DNA from: Sphingomonas sp. HMP6
GTDB lineage: Bacteria > Pseudomonadota > Alphaproteobacteria > Sphingomonadales > Sphingomonadaceae
Reading direction: 5' to 3'
Length of the DNA: 64,000 nt
Assembly (NCBI RefSeq): GCF_013374095.1
Contig: NZ_AP022672.1
Span: 2,107,501-2,171,500, forward strand
The notes under the pieces are model-generated. The model searched no databases. It had not been told where the DNA came from and worked only from the letters and a program-made list of their open reading frames with translations. Made by a program: the position numbers and the translations under genes. Of the stretch, positions 29,474-36,943 are shown in pieces; position 1 is the stretch's first letter, and each line of letters begins with the position of its first letter.

Positions 29474-29569
29474 GGCGGTCGTGGCACTTTCTGTCTGGAG
29501 CAGAGGGATGGCGTAAGCACCCTTTCTCTACTCCAAACCAAAGACTTAGACCACGATCGCCACCACCGA

Positions 29570-30025
29570 TTATCGCTCCCGATGAATAATCCGGGTTAAG
29601 CGTGGCGTTACCTCCAGAATCCGAATGTCGATCGCGGGCATGATCCGGTGCAGATCGGCACGGCGGGCGCGGCGGTGCATCATCCCCCCGCACGTCTCAC
29701 ACAGCGCGCGGAGGTTGCCGCTGGCGGTAGTAAGCGGGACATAATCGACCATTCCCAGCGCGGGCGCGCAAGGTACGCGGCATCGGAAACAGTATATCAA
29801 ACCTGACCCGCACGGTCGCTTACGATCAGCATTTCTCTTGCTTAGGAACGCGCGGACAGCGGCCCCTTGGAACAGCATCGGATTGGCCTTATCGATCGGC
29901 TTAAGGCCAGCGCGCTGCCATTCGCGGACTGTGTTGGCGTGAACCTTCAGGCACGCCGACAATTCCGGCACGCTGTAGCTACGGTGGAGCTTCACGCGAT
30001 AAGGGTTTGCACGGCGGGTCGCCAT
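29570..30025 (-). CDS. HTH and zinc-finger protein, C-terminus replaced by IS1380
   Basis: A small regulator-like protein. I use ATG 30025 (151 residues), which has AAGGG seven bases upstream; a TTG at 30040 would overlap the preceding gene. Residues ~15-45 (YSVPELSACLKVHANTVREW) are a helix-turn-helix. Two Cys pairs, CFRC and CETC, about 45 residues apart form a probable zinc ribbon. The IS insertion replaces the natural last 18 residues with TRIIHRER from the IS terminal repeat, so the protein may still be made but no longer ends at the recombinase start. Function unknown; its operon position suggests a regulator or DNA-binding partner of the recombinase. Confidence 0.7.
   Translation of the reverse strand: MATRRANPYRVKLHRSYSVPELSACLKVHANTVREWQRAGLKPIDKANPMLFQGAAVRAFLSKRNADRKRPCGSGLIYCFRCRVPCAPALGMVDYVPLTTASGNLRALCETCGGMMHRRARRADLHRIMPAIDIRILEVTPRLTRIIHRER
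29574..29595. repeat. IS1380 right terminal inverted repeat
   Basis: The partner of 27959-27980, followed at once by the second TTAA copy (29596-29599). Its sequence now supplies the last seven codons and stop of the interrupted Zn-finger gene. Confidence 0.75.
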
Positions 30026-30036
30026 CGCGGTGCCCT

Positions 30037-30204
30037 TCAACCCTGCCCGTCGATCAGTCGGCGGATTGACTCGGCTTTAACCAGAGTCCGGCGACCTAGC
30101 TTGAACGCTTCGAGCTTGCCCTCCGCAATAAGCGCGTAAATCGACGTTCGCCCAAGGCTAAGCGCTTTTGCGGTGTCGTTAATTGAGACTGCCAAAGGTT
30201 CCAT
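30037..30204 (-). CDS. Excisionase/AlpA-like HTH protein (55 residues)
   Basis: A short gene: ATG 30204, with GGAG eight bases before it, to TGA 30037, encoding 55 residues. The sequence SINDTAKALSLGRTSIYALI followed by AEGKLEAFKLGRRTLVKAES is the compact winged helix of DNA-binding excisionases (AlpA/HTH_17 type, with the GRT..Y.LI.EG.L....GRR pattern). These proteins set the direction of tyrosine-recombinase reactions or switch on integrase genes. It begins the cassette that leads to the recombinase and type IIG gene; its stop lies 12 bases before the next ATG. Confidence 0.85.
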   Translation of the reverse strand: MEPLAVSINDTAKALSLGRTSIYALIAEGKLEAFKLGRRTLVKAESIRRLIDGQG

Positions 30205-30266
30205 GATTGTCGCTCCATTGCCCGCATGAACACCAGCGGACGCGACGGATCATTTCTGCCATGCGA

Positions 30267-30289
30267 AGTTTCGCGGCTAGTTTCGCGGC
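30267..30289. promoter_or_regulatory. Tandem AGTTTCGCGGC repeats upstream of the excisionase-like gene
   Basis: The 11-mer AGTTTCGCGGC occurs twice, at 30267-30277 and 30279-30289 (12-base period), 63-85 bases upstream of the excisionase-like start. A further palindrome ATTTCG-G-CGAAAT follows at 30303-30315. Short direct repeats of this kind are typical binding sites of excisionase-type proteins. Confidence 0.4.
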
Positions 30290-30314
30290 GATTGCGCGGC
30301 AGATTTCGGCGAAA

Positions 30315-31232
30315 TTACTTTGGCCCTGTTTTTCTTGGTCCCATCAAATCTCGCACCCGGTCGCGCGAAATGTGATTGCTGGGATATGCGGCCCTCACCA
30401 GTGTTAGCAATTCAGCCTCGCTCAACGACTCGCGAACTTTGGATTTTTTCTCCCACCAGTCCTTCAGCGACGCTTCCGCTAACGCCAACTTAACTTGCAG
30501 TGGCGCGGCATCGGCGGGGGGCGTCTGAAAGCGTGGCGGCACCATGGCGTTGAGCGATTCGTGGTGGAAATACACATTTGTGAGGGTGATCGAGCGTATT
30601 CCATCGGGCGATCGACCCCGCCCGGAAAACTGACCGATCTCCCAATCTTGCGCGCTCGACCCGCCCGATGTGAAGCCTTCCCAAAACCAGACAGGGATAT
30701 CCCATTCGCGTCGCTCCCAAATACATTGCACTTCATATCGGTCGCCTTTGAACGCCTCAGCGCGGACCGCGCGAGCGATTAGGAAACCGAGCCGAGCTTG
30801 TTGAATTAGCGCCATTCCGGCTTTCGCAGGATTTACTCCCGCTTCATTATAAGCAAATTGTCGGGCGGCTTTAGCCGAGACCCAATTCGCATTTCCGGCA
30901 ACTGACAAGGAGCGTGCCACGACACCGCGACGCTCGAATGGCAGCATCTCCAGTACCTCCGACAAGCCGAATGTCACTCCGAACGCTCGCCAATGCGCCG
31001 AGTGGTCGATCCACGTCGCAAAGTCGCCCGATACCCAATCTTGTTCGAGCGCCTCGTGCCCATCCGCCCACCAAAAATCTTGCGGTACTAGCGCATCGTC
31101 ATGCCGATCATCATCGACCATCAATAAGCGGGCGCGAGATTTGATTAGCCCCGCTCGAAGCCGCCCGCAAAGCGCCATGCTTGATCCTGCTAGTTCAAGC
31201 GCCTGCGCCGCACTGACCCAATGTTCCGTCAT
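30315..31232 (-). CDS. Hypothetical protein with internal duplication
   Basis: A 305-residue protein I cannot place in a named family. Two copies of a ~100-residue unit are visible. The first starts at HWVSAAQALEL (residue 4) and ends DFWWADGHEALEQDWVSGDF. The second starts NWVSAKAARQF (~116) and ends with VWFWEGFTSGG...DWEIGQF. Each has WVSA, an Arg-rich helix and a Trp-rich end, as if an ancient tandem duplication. The C-terminus (LVRAAYPSNHISRDRVRDLM) looks like a small DNA-binding helix pair. It lies 110 bases upstream of the excisionase-like gene on the same strand. Confidence 0.6.
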   Translation of the reverse strand: MTEHWVSAAQALELAGSSMALCGRLRAGLIKSRARLLMVDDDRHDDALVPQDFWWADGHEALEQDWVSGDFATWIDHSAHWRAFGVTFGLSEVLEMLPFERRGVVARSLSVAGNANWVSAKAARQFAYNEAGVNPAKAGMALIQQARLGFLIARAVRAEAFKGDRYEVQCIWERREWDIPVWFWEGFTSGGSSAQDWEIGQFSGRGRSPDGIRSITLTNVYFHHESLNAMVPPRFQTPPADAAPLQVKLALAEASLKDWWEKKSKVRESLSEAELLTLVRAAYPSNHISRDRVRDLMGPRKTGPK

Positions 31233-31416
31233 CCAGTTAAGTAACCAGCGCGGGTCACTGACCGCAAGCGCGTCCTACGGAAGGCGGGCAAATCGCGTGT
31301 CAGGGAAAGCGATCACAAACGTCCGGGAATGGTGGGAAACGGTCCGGCGGCTTTCCGAAATTCGATCACCTTTAGCGGACGTTGCCGACGTCATCGATCA
31401 CAGGTAAATCGCGCGG

Positions 31417-31854
31417 ATGCGCTGGAAAAACACCCCGGAGGACGAGGCGACGAGGCAGGCCATGGGGAAGGCTCTGGCGTTAGTATTTATACCGGCAGGC
31501 CTCATAATCTTTGGCCTGATCTATATAGTATCGCCGCGACGCGAGCCGACTTCTCAAGCGTGGGCAAATGGCACCTATGTAAACGCCTGTTGTCCGCCTG
31601 TAGTGCTGCAAAATGGACTTTTAGTCTCGGGGAATAATAAGGCTCATTACAGAGTCTATTACAATGATACAGGCTACTTTATATCTGTGGATCGCAAAAT
31701 AGGCGTGAAGGACTCTGAGATTACCTTGTCCGGATACGCAGATTATGTGCCATTCAACAACAATAGCGAAGCACGACCAGCCATTCATAACGCAGAGGCA
31801 TTGCATCTTTTTGGGGTCAGCGATTTCACCGACTACAGGTTTGTGAAAAAATAA
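31417..31854 (+). CDS. Hypothetical membrane-anchored protein, AT-rich
   Basis: A 145-residue protein with one N-terminal transmembrane helix (ALALVFIPAGLIIFGLIYIV) and a predicted outward C-terminal domain (ISVDRKIGVKDSEITLSGYA). No family recognised. Base composition is clearly more AT-rich than all neighbours, which points to a different origin. It is the only plus-strand gene of the island and is divergent from the duplicated-domain gene across a 184-base gap. Confidence 0.6.
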   Translation: MRWKNTPEDEATRQAMGKALALVFIPAGLIIFGLIYIVSPRREPTSQAWANGTYVNACCPPVVLQNGLLVSGNNKAHYRVYYNDTGYFISVDRKIGVKDSEITLSGYADYVPFNNNSEARPAIHNAEALHLFGVSDFTDYRFVKK

Positions 31855-31944
31855 GGCAATCTAAAACGTCCGCAATCGGGTGCAAATTAGATCATTCTGA
31901 GCGGCGAAAACTGGGCGGCAGCCGCCGGTCCGCTTTCCCAACCA

Positions 31945-33180
31945 CTACCGGACATTCCCGCCGTTTGCGCGATCCGGAAGGCGTAGAACAGTCGCGCCGT
32001 CTCGCAATGTGTCTAGATGATCGCTCCACCATTGCGCCATCTCAACCCGTTCCGCCCAGTGCGCGCCCCGGTGATACGCAGCGCGGACTTGATTGGCCTC
32101 GGCATGTGACAACGCGCGTTCGATCGTGTCGGGATTCCACTTGCCGCTTTCATTCAAGAGCGTCGATGCGGTGGAGCGGAAGCCGTGCGCAGTCATCACG
32201 TCCGCGCCAAACCCCATCCGCCGCAACGCTTGGTTGATCGCGTTTTCGCACATTGGTTTGAGCGGCGACCCGAGCTTCGGGAATACGTATTTACTGTTCG
32301 CTGAAAGTGCGGCGGCTTCACGCAATATAGTGACGGCTTGGCGCGACAACGGCACGCGGTGCGGCTGGCGTTGCTTCATCCGCGCCGCCGGGATCGTCCA
32401 GACCGCCGCGTCGAAGTCGATTTCGCTCCACTCGGCTTGCCGCACTTCGCCGGGACGCTGGAACACGTTGGCGGTGAAGCGCATCGCCAGCGTTGTGATC
32501 GGCTGGCCGGAATAATCAATTATCGCGCGCAGCAACCCACCGAATGCGATCGGATCAATAATGGCGGCATGGTGCTTTGCAACTGGCGAGACTAGCGCAC
32601 CCTGAAGCGGCTGCGCGGGGTCGCTGGTAGCGCGGGCGGTGGCCACCGCGTAACGAAACACGCGGCTGGAAAAGGATCGTAACCGCCGCGCCGTCTCGCG
32701 CTGTCCCGCGCGCTCCGATTTGCGCAGGACCGCCAGCAATTCGTGCGGTGTGATCTCAGCAATGGGGCGCGTGCCCAGCGACGGGGAAAGCTTCGACAAC
32801 AGCCACCGCGTTTTCGCGACCGTCACTTCGGCCCGCCCTTCGGCCTCCAGCTTGTCGATATACTCGTCGGCAATTGCGGCAAAGGTGTTCGCGGTTGCGA
32901 CCCGTTGCGCGATTCGCGCCTCTCGCTTTGCCAGCGCCGGGTCGCTGCCCGCTTGCGCCGCTTTGCGTGCTTCGTCGCGTTTCGTCCGCGCGTCCTTCAA
33001 ACTGACTTCGGGATAGGACCCTAGCGCAAGCTTCTTTTCCTTGCCGCCGATCCGGTACTTCAGCCGCCAGAGCTTTGACCCGGTGGTGGTTACGAGAAGG
33101 TAGAGGCCCTTTTCATCGGCCAGCTTGCGGTCGCTTTCCCCTGCTTTCACCAGCCGGATCGCCGTGTCGGTCAACGCCAT
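31945..33180 (-). CDS. P4-type tyrosine integrase of the island
   Basis: A 411-residue integrase. The N-terminus is the arm-binding DUF4102-type domain (RKLADEKGLYLLVTTTGSKL, LGSYPEVSLKDAR). A core-binding domain follows, then the catalytic domain with FQRPGEVRQAEW (Arg), the MKQRQPHRVPLS strand (Lys), AHGFRST (HxxR), ALSHAE (His) and AAYHRG (Tyr). Its position next to tRNA-Leu, reading away from it, is standard for elements that insert at tRNA 3' ends. Confidence 0.95.
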   Translation of the reverse strand: MALTDTAIRLVKAGESDRKLADEKGLYLLVTTTGSKLWRLKYRIGGKEKKLALGSYPEVSLKDARTKRDEARKAAQAGSDPALAKREARIAQRVATANTFAAIADEYIDKLEAEGRAEVTVAKTRWLLSKLSPSLGTRPIAEITPHELLAVLRKSERAGQRETARRLRSFSSRVFRYAVATARATSDPAQPLQGALVSPVAKHHAAIIDPIAFGGLLRAIIDYSGQPITTLAMRFTANVFQRPGEVRQAEWSEIDFDAAVWTIPAARMKQRQPHRVPLSRQAVTILREAAALSANSKYVFPKLGSPLKPMCENAINQALRRMGFGADVMTAHGFRSTASTLLNESGKWNPDTIERALSHAEANQVRAAYHRGAHWAERVEMAQWWSDHLDTLRDGATVLRLPDRANGGNVR

Positions 33181-33220
33181 GTTCGTCCCTTTCGCATCGG
33201 TGCGAATGGCCGCTGGCGAA

Positions 33221-33242
33221 AGGCCCCCAAAAAGGCCCCCAC
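33221..33242. repeat. Right integrase arm-type site (two AGGCCCCC units)
   Basis: Matches the left copy at 22151-22172 except one base; the two units are 12 bases apart. It lies between the integrase start and attR, where arm sites are expected. Confidence 0.6.
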
Positions 33243-33351
33243 TTTTCCGCGATTGTCGGCGAACGCCAGCAACCGGGAGCGGTCAATGCGAGGGATAAAC
33301 TAGTGGATTTCTGCGGTTTTTTCAACCTTTCGCGGGCATCGACGAATAGGG

Positions 33352-33370
33352 AAATGGTGCCCGGAAGAGG
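33352..33370. repeat. attR, tRNA-Leu 3' end
   Basis: AAATGGTGCCCGGAAGAGG covers the acceptor-stem end, encoded CCA and three bases beyond. It is the intact partner of attL at 22073-22090. Confidence 0.8.
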
Positions 33371-33441
33371 ACTCGAACCTCCACGCCCTTGCGAGCGCCA
33401 GCACCTGAAGCTGGTGCGTCTACCAATTCCGCCATCCGGGC
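33355..33441 (-). tRNA. tRNA-Leu(CAG)
   Basis: An 87-base gene including an encoded CCA. The acceptor stem pairs GCCCGGA with TCCGGGC. The anticodon stem CCAGC/GCTGG closes the loop TTCAGGT with anticodon CAG. A long variable arm (CGCTCGCAAGGGCG) marks a class II tRNA, and GGTTCGAGTCC forms the T arm. It decodes CTG. The genomic island is inserted at its 3' end without damaging it. Confidence 0.95.
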
Positions 33442-33580
33442 ACGAGAGTGTCGAGGCACGAAGGCCGTAAACATCCGGTAGGGAGCGGCCCTTAAGGCCG
33501 CGGACTTGGCCTTGTCAACACGTGGCGTGCTGGGGCAAGGGTCCGCGACCGGGATTTTTTACGCCAAGGGTACAGCGCAC

Positions 33581-34513
33581 ATGAAGGACAGATTGGTTAC
33601 GCTGATCGGCGGCGGGGGGTTTCTCGGCCGTTACGTCGCGCAGGCGTTGCTCGCGCGCGGGGCACGGGTGCGAATCGCGCAACGTGATCCGCGGCGGGCC
33701 TTTTTCCTGAAGCCGCTGGGTGGCCTTGGTCAGACGCAATTCGTCGCGGCCGACCTGTCAAAGCCCGAATCGATCGCTCATGCGGTCGCGGGGTCGGACG
33801 CCGTGGTCAATCTGGTCGGAATCCTGAACGGAAATTTCCAGAAGATTCAGGTCGAGGGTGCACGAATCGTTGCCGAGGCCGCAGCGCAGGCCAGTGTCGG
33901 CGCGTTGGTCCATGTCTCCGCGATCGGGGCAGATCCAGCGTCGGACTCGGCCTATGGCCGCTCCAAGGGCGAAGGCGAGGCGGCGGTGCGCGCGGCATTC
34001 CCGGCGGCGACGATCCTGCGGCCGTCGATTGTTTTCGGGCGCGAAGATCAGTTCGTCAATCGCTTCGCCGCGATGATCGCGAGCGCGCCGGTCGTGCCGG
34101 TGCTACGCGCCGGCACCAAATTCCAGCCGGTTTATGTCGGGGATGTGGCCGAGGCGGTGGTGGCGGCGTTGGCGTACCCTGAGCTGGCAGCGGGCAAGAC
34201 GCTCGAGCTCGGCGGCCCGGATATCTTGTCGATGGGTGCGCTTGTGCGCTGGATCGCCAAGGCTACCGGTCGCAAGCGGGCGATCATCGAATTGCCCGAC
34301 GCGATCGGTGCGGCAATTGCCACCTTGGGCTTTCTGCCCGGTGCGCCGATCACGGCGGACCAGTGGAAGATGTTGGCAAACGACAATGTCGTTGCGGGCA
34401 CCGATGGGCTAAAGTCGCTCGGCATCACACCGACCCCGCTCGATGCGGTCGCAAGCGGCTGGCTCGTACGCTACCGCAAGGGTGGCCGCTTCGCGGCACC
34501 GACGGCCGAATGA
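33581..34513 (+). CDS. Complex I NDUFA9-family NAD(P)-binding protein
   Basis: A 310-residue atypical short-chain dehydrogenase from ATG 33581; the open frame to 33506 overlaps the spacer after the tRNA and adds no fold. The nucleotide-binding motif GGGGFLGRYVAQ is at residue ~9. The usual Tyr-x-x-x-Lys is seen as YGRSKGEGE. Homologues are assembly or peripheral subunits of respiratory complex I, or quinone-related oxidoreductases. It is 23 bases from uppP and probably cotranscribed. Confidence 0.88.
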   Translation: MKDRLVTLIGGGGFLGRYVAQALLARGARVRIAQRDPRRAFFLKPLGGLGQTQFVAADLSKPESIAHAVAGSDAVVNLVGILNGNFQKIQVEGARIVAEAAAQASVGALVHVSAIGADPASDSAYGRSKGEGEAAVRAAFPAATILRPSIVFGREDQFVNRFAAMIASAPVVPVLRAGTKFQPVYVGDVAEAVVAALAYPELAAGKTLELGGPDILSMGALVRWIAKATGRKRAIIELPDAIGAAIATLGFLPGAPITADQWKMLANDNVVAGTDGLKSLGITPTPLDAVASGWLVRYRKGGRFAAPTAE

Positions 34514-34536
34514 GCAAGGCTCGATAGGGGACTTTC

Positions 34537-35346
34537 GTGATCGACATCATCAGCATCATCCTGCTCGGCATCGTCGAGGGGGTGACGGAATTCCTGCCGG
34601 TCTCCTCGACCGGGCATTTGATTCTCGCGACCAAATTGCTGGGTTACGATGCCGAGAAATGGGCGGTGTTCAACATCGTGATCCAATTGGGGTCGATCCT
34701 GGCGATCGTCGTGCTGTATTGGCGGACGTTCTGGGCGGTTGGTCTGGGGCTGTTGAAGCGCGACCCGGTATCGATCCGTTTCGTGCGCAACGTGCTGGTG
34801 GCGTTCGTGCCCGCCGCCGTGATTGGCCTCGCGATCCACAAATATATCGAAGCCCTGCTCGGGAACGCCGAGGTCGTGTCGATCGCGCTGATCGTCGGCG
34901 GTTTCGCGATCATCGCGGTCGAGCGCTTTGCGCCCAAGAGCGACATCGTCGGGGTCGCCGATATCCCGCTCGGCAAGGTCGTCGGGATCGGCTTTCTGCA
35001 ATGTATGGCGATGGTGCCGGGGGTGAGCCGGTCGGGCGCGACGATCCTGGGTGCGCTCGCATTGGGGGTCGAGCGGCGGACGGCGGCGGAATTCAGCTTT
35101 TTCCTCGCGATCCCGACGATGCTCGGCGCGACCACGCTCGAACTGGTCAAGAATCGCGAGGCGTTGATGAGCGGGAGCGGGGTTGGCTTCGGCGCGATCG
35201 CGCTCGGCTTTGCGGTCGCCTTCCTTGTCGCGGTGATCGTCGTGAAGGGGTTCGTCGGCGTGGTCACGCGCTACGGCTTCGTGCCGTTCGCCTGGTACCG
35301 CATCGTCGCCGGAACCGCAGCACTGATCTGGCTTGCTACATTATAG
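34537..35346 (+). CDS. uppP: Undecaprenyl-diphosphatase
   Basis: A 269-residue inner-membrane phosphatase that recycles undecaprenyl pyrophosphate for cell-wall synthesis and gives bacitracin tolerance. It starts with GTG 34537 after AGGGG at 6-base spacing. The signature EGVTEFLPVSSTGHL near residue 14 and the second conserved PGVSRSGATI motif near residue 158 are both present with their Glu, Ser and Arg residues. Multiple helices fill the rest. It follows the NDUFA9-like gene closely. Confidence 0.97.
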   Translation: MIDIISIILLGIVEGVTEFLPVSSTGHLILATKLLGYDAEKWAVFNIVIQLGSILAIVVLYWRTFWAVGLGLLKRDPVSIRFVRNVLVAFVPAAVIGLAIHKYIEALLGNAEVVSIALIVGGFAIIAVERFAPKSDIVGVADIPLGKVVGIGFLQCMAMVPGVSRSGATILGALALGVERRTAAEFSFFLAIPTMLGATTLELVKNREALMSGSGVGFGAIALGFAVAFLVAVIVVKGFVGVVTRYGFVPFAWYRIVAGTAALIWLATL

Positions 35347-35500
35347 TCTCATTTCGGACCTATTAATGATAGAGATGATCGCCGCGACCGCCGCCGGGGT
35401 AAGCGACCTGCTCAAATAGGTCAGCATTACTGACTAGAAATACGTTTTGTGCGTGACAGCGCCAAATATTGACGGTATCGGCGCTCCCGAAAGGGTCCTC

Positions 35501-36943
35501 ATGGCTGATACGTCGCTCTTGAAGTTCGTCGATCGCGAGCAAGCCTATCCGGCGAAGCGCGAGCCCGAGTTGCGCGCGGAGGATTTTCGCGAGATCGCTG
35601 ACCGCTATGCGGCACCCGACGCGGAGGACCAGGCCGGTCGCTGCTCGCAATGCGGCGTGCCCTATTGCTCGGTCCATTGCCCGCTGCACAACCACATCCC
35701 CGACTGGCTGCGGCTGACCGCCGAAGGCCGTCTGCGCGAGGCGTACGAACTCAGCAATTCAACCTCGACCATGCCCGAGATTTGCGGCCGCATCTGCCCG
35801 CAGGACCGGCTGTGCGAAGGCAATTGCGTGATCGAATTCTCCGGCCACGGCGCGGTGACGATCGGCGCGGTCGAGAAATTCATCACCGACACCGCGTGGG
35901 AAGAAGGCTGGGTCGAGCCACTTGTCCCCGGCGCGGCGCGGGGCCAGTCGGTCGCGGTGATCGGCGCGGGCCCGGCGGGCCTGAGCGCGGCGGAATATCT
36001 GCGCGTCAACGGCTATGACGTGCATGTCTACGATCGCTACGATCGGGCGGGCGGGCTGCTGACCTATGGCATCCCCGGTTTCAAGCTGGAAAAGCCCGTC
36101 GTCATGCGCCGCGTCGAGCGGTTGAAGGCGGGCGGGATCGTGTTCCACCACAGCTTCGAAGTCGGGCGCGATGCGAGCATGGACGAGTTGCGCCAGCGCC
36201 ACGATGCGGTGCTGATCGCGACCGGCGTGTACCGCGCGCGCGCGATCAAGGCGCCGGGCGTCGAGGCCGAAGGCGTGATCGACGCGCTCGACTTCCTGAC
36301 CGCGTCCAACCGCAAGGGCTTTGGCGACGCCGTCCCCGCGTTCGACGACGGCAGTTTGAATGCCGAGGGCAAGCATGTCGTGGTGATCGGCGGCGGCGAT
36401 ACCGCGATGGATTGCGTCCGCACCGCCGTCCGCCAAGGCGCGGCTTCGGTAAAATGCCTCTACCGCCGCGACCGCGCGAACATGCCGGGATCACAGCGTG
36501 AAGTGAACAATGCCGAGGAGGAAGGCGTCGAATTCGTCTGGCTTTCCGCCCCCGAAAGCTTCGTCGGCGGCGAGACGGTGACGGGCGTCAAGGCGAGCGC
36601 AATGCGGCTCGGCGCGCCCGATGCGAGCGGCCGCCGCGCGCCCGAGATCGATCCGGCTGGCGGGTTCGACGTGCCCGCCGATCTGGTGATCAAGGCGCTC
36701 GGCTTTGATGCCGAGGATCTGCCGACGCTGTTCGGCGCGCGCGAGCTTGGCGTCACGCGCTGGGGCACCGTGCTGGTCGACAATAAGACGCTGATGACGA
36801 GCCTCGACGGCGTGTTCGCGGCGGGCGACATTGTACGTGGTGCCTCGCTTGTGGTGTGGGCAATCCGCGACGGGCGTGATGTCGCGGCGACGATGCACAA
36901 GTATCTGAAGGCGAAGGCGAAGGCTGGAAGGAAAGCGGCGTGA
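35501..36943 (+). CDS. gltD: Glutamate synthase (NADPH) small subunit
   Basis: The beta subunit of GOGAT, delivering NADPH electrons to the large subunit. ATG 35501 gives 480 residues, the family length, with AAAGGG upstream; an earlier in-frame ATG at 35447 is not needed. N-terminal cysteines for two [4Fe-4S] clusters appear in CSQCGVPYCSVHCPLHNHIP and CGRICPQDRLCEGNC. The FAD loop is VIGAGPAGLSAAEYL and the NADPH loop VIGGGDTAMDCVRTAVR. The stop overlaps the GTG of the next gene. The gene order here is gltD first, then a DUF2059 gene, then gltB. Confidence 0.97.
   Translation: MADTSLLKFVDREQAYPAKREPELRAEDFREIADRYAAPDAEDQAGRCSQCGVPYCSVHCPLHNHIPDWLRLTAEGRLREAYELSNSTSTMPEICGRICPQDRLCEGNCVIEFSGHGAVTIGAVEKFITDTAWEEGWVEPLVPGAARGQSVAVIGAGPAGLSAAEYLRVNGYDVHVYDRYDRAGGLLTYGIPGFKLEKPVVMRRVERLKAGGIVFHHSFEVGRDASMDELRQRHDAVLIATGVYRARAIKAPGVEAEGVIDALDFLTASNRKGFGDAVPAFDDGSLNAEGKHVVVIGGGDTAMDCVRTAVRQGAASVKCLYRRDRANMPGSQREVNNAEEEGVEFVWLSAPESFVGGETVTGVKASAMRLGAPDASGRRAPEIDPAGGFDVPADLVIKALGFDAEDLPTLFGARELGVTRWGTVLVDNKTLMTSLDGVFAAGDIVRGASLVVWAIRDGRDVAATMHKYLKAKAKAGRKAA

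Larger units (their letters stand above)
27959..29595 (-). mobile_element. IS1380-family insertion sequence
   Basis: A 1637-bp element. Its ends are imperfect 22-base inverted repeats, 27959-27980 (starting CCTGATCTATTC) and, on the minus strand, 29595-29574 (starting CCCGGATTATTC), matching at 16 of 22 positions. It is flanked by TTAA at 27955-27958 and 29596-29599, a 4-bp target duplication as expected for the family. One transposase gene fills most of it; 27981-28120 and 29474-29573 hold no other gene. Confidence 0.88.
22073..33370. mobile_element. Genomic island integrated at tRNA-Leu(CAG)
   Basis: An 11.3-kb integrative element. It is bounded by near-identical copies of the tRNA-Leu 3' end: AAATGGTGCCGGAAGAGG at 22073-22090 and AAATGGTGCCCGGAAGAGG at 33352-33370, the left copy missing one C. 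A P4-type integrase begins 172 bases inside the tRNA end and reads into the element. Paired AGGCCCCC arm repeats sit just inside both ends. Cargo: a type IIG restriction-modification cassette with its own recombinase, an IS1380-family element, an excisionase-like gene and two hypothetical genes. Loss of the island would leave one intact tRNA. Confidence 0.88.

Noticed and set aside
22151..33242. AGGCCCCC repeats as a CRISPR array
   Set aside because: Only two 22-base copies 11 kb apart with no spacers or cas genes; arm-type sites explain them better.
35347..35500. Riboswitch or leader before gltD
   Set aside because: I found no conserved riboswitch core or terminator hairpin in the 154-base spacer.
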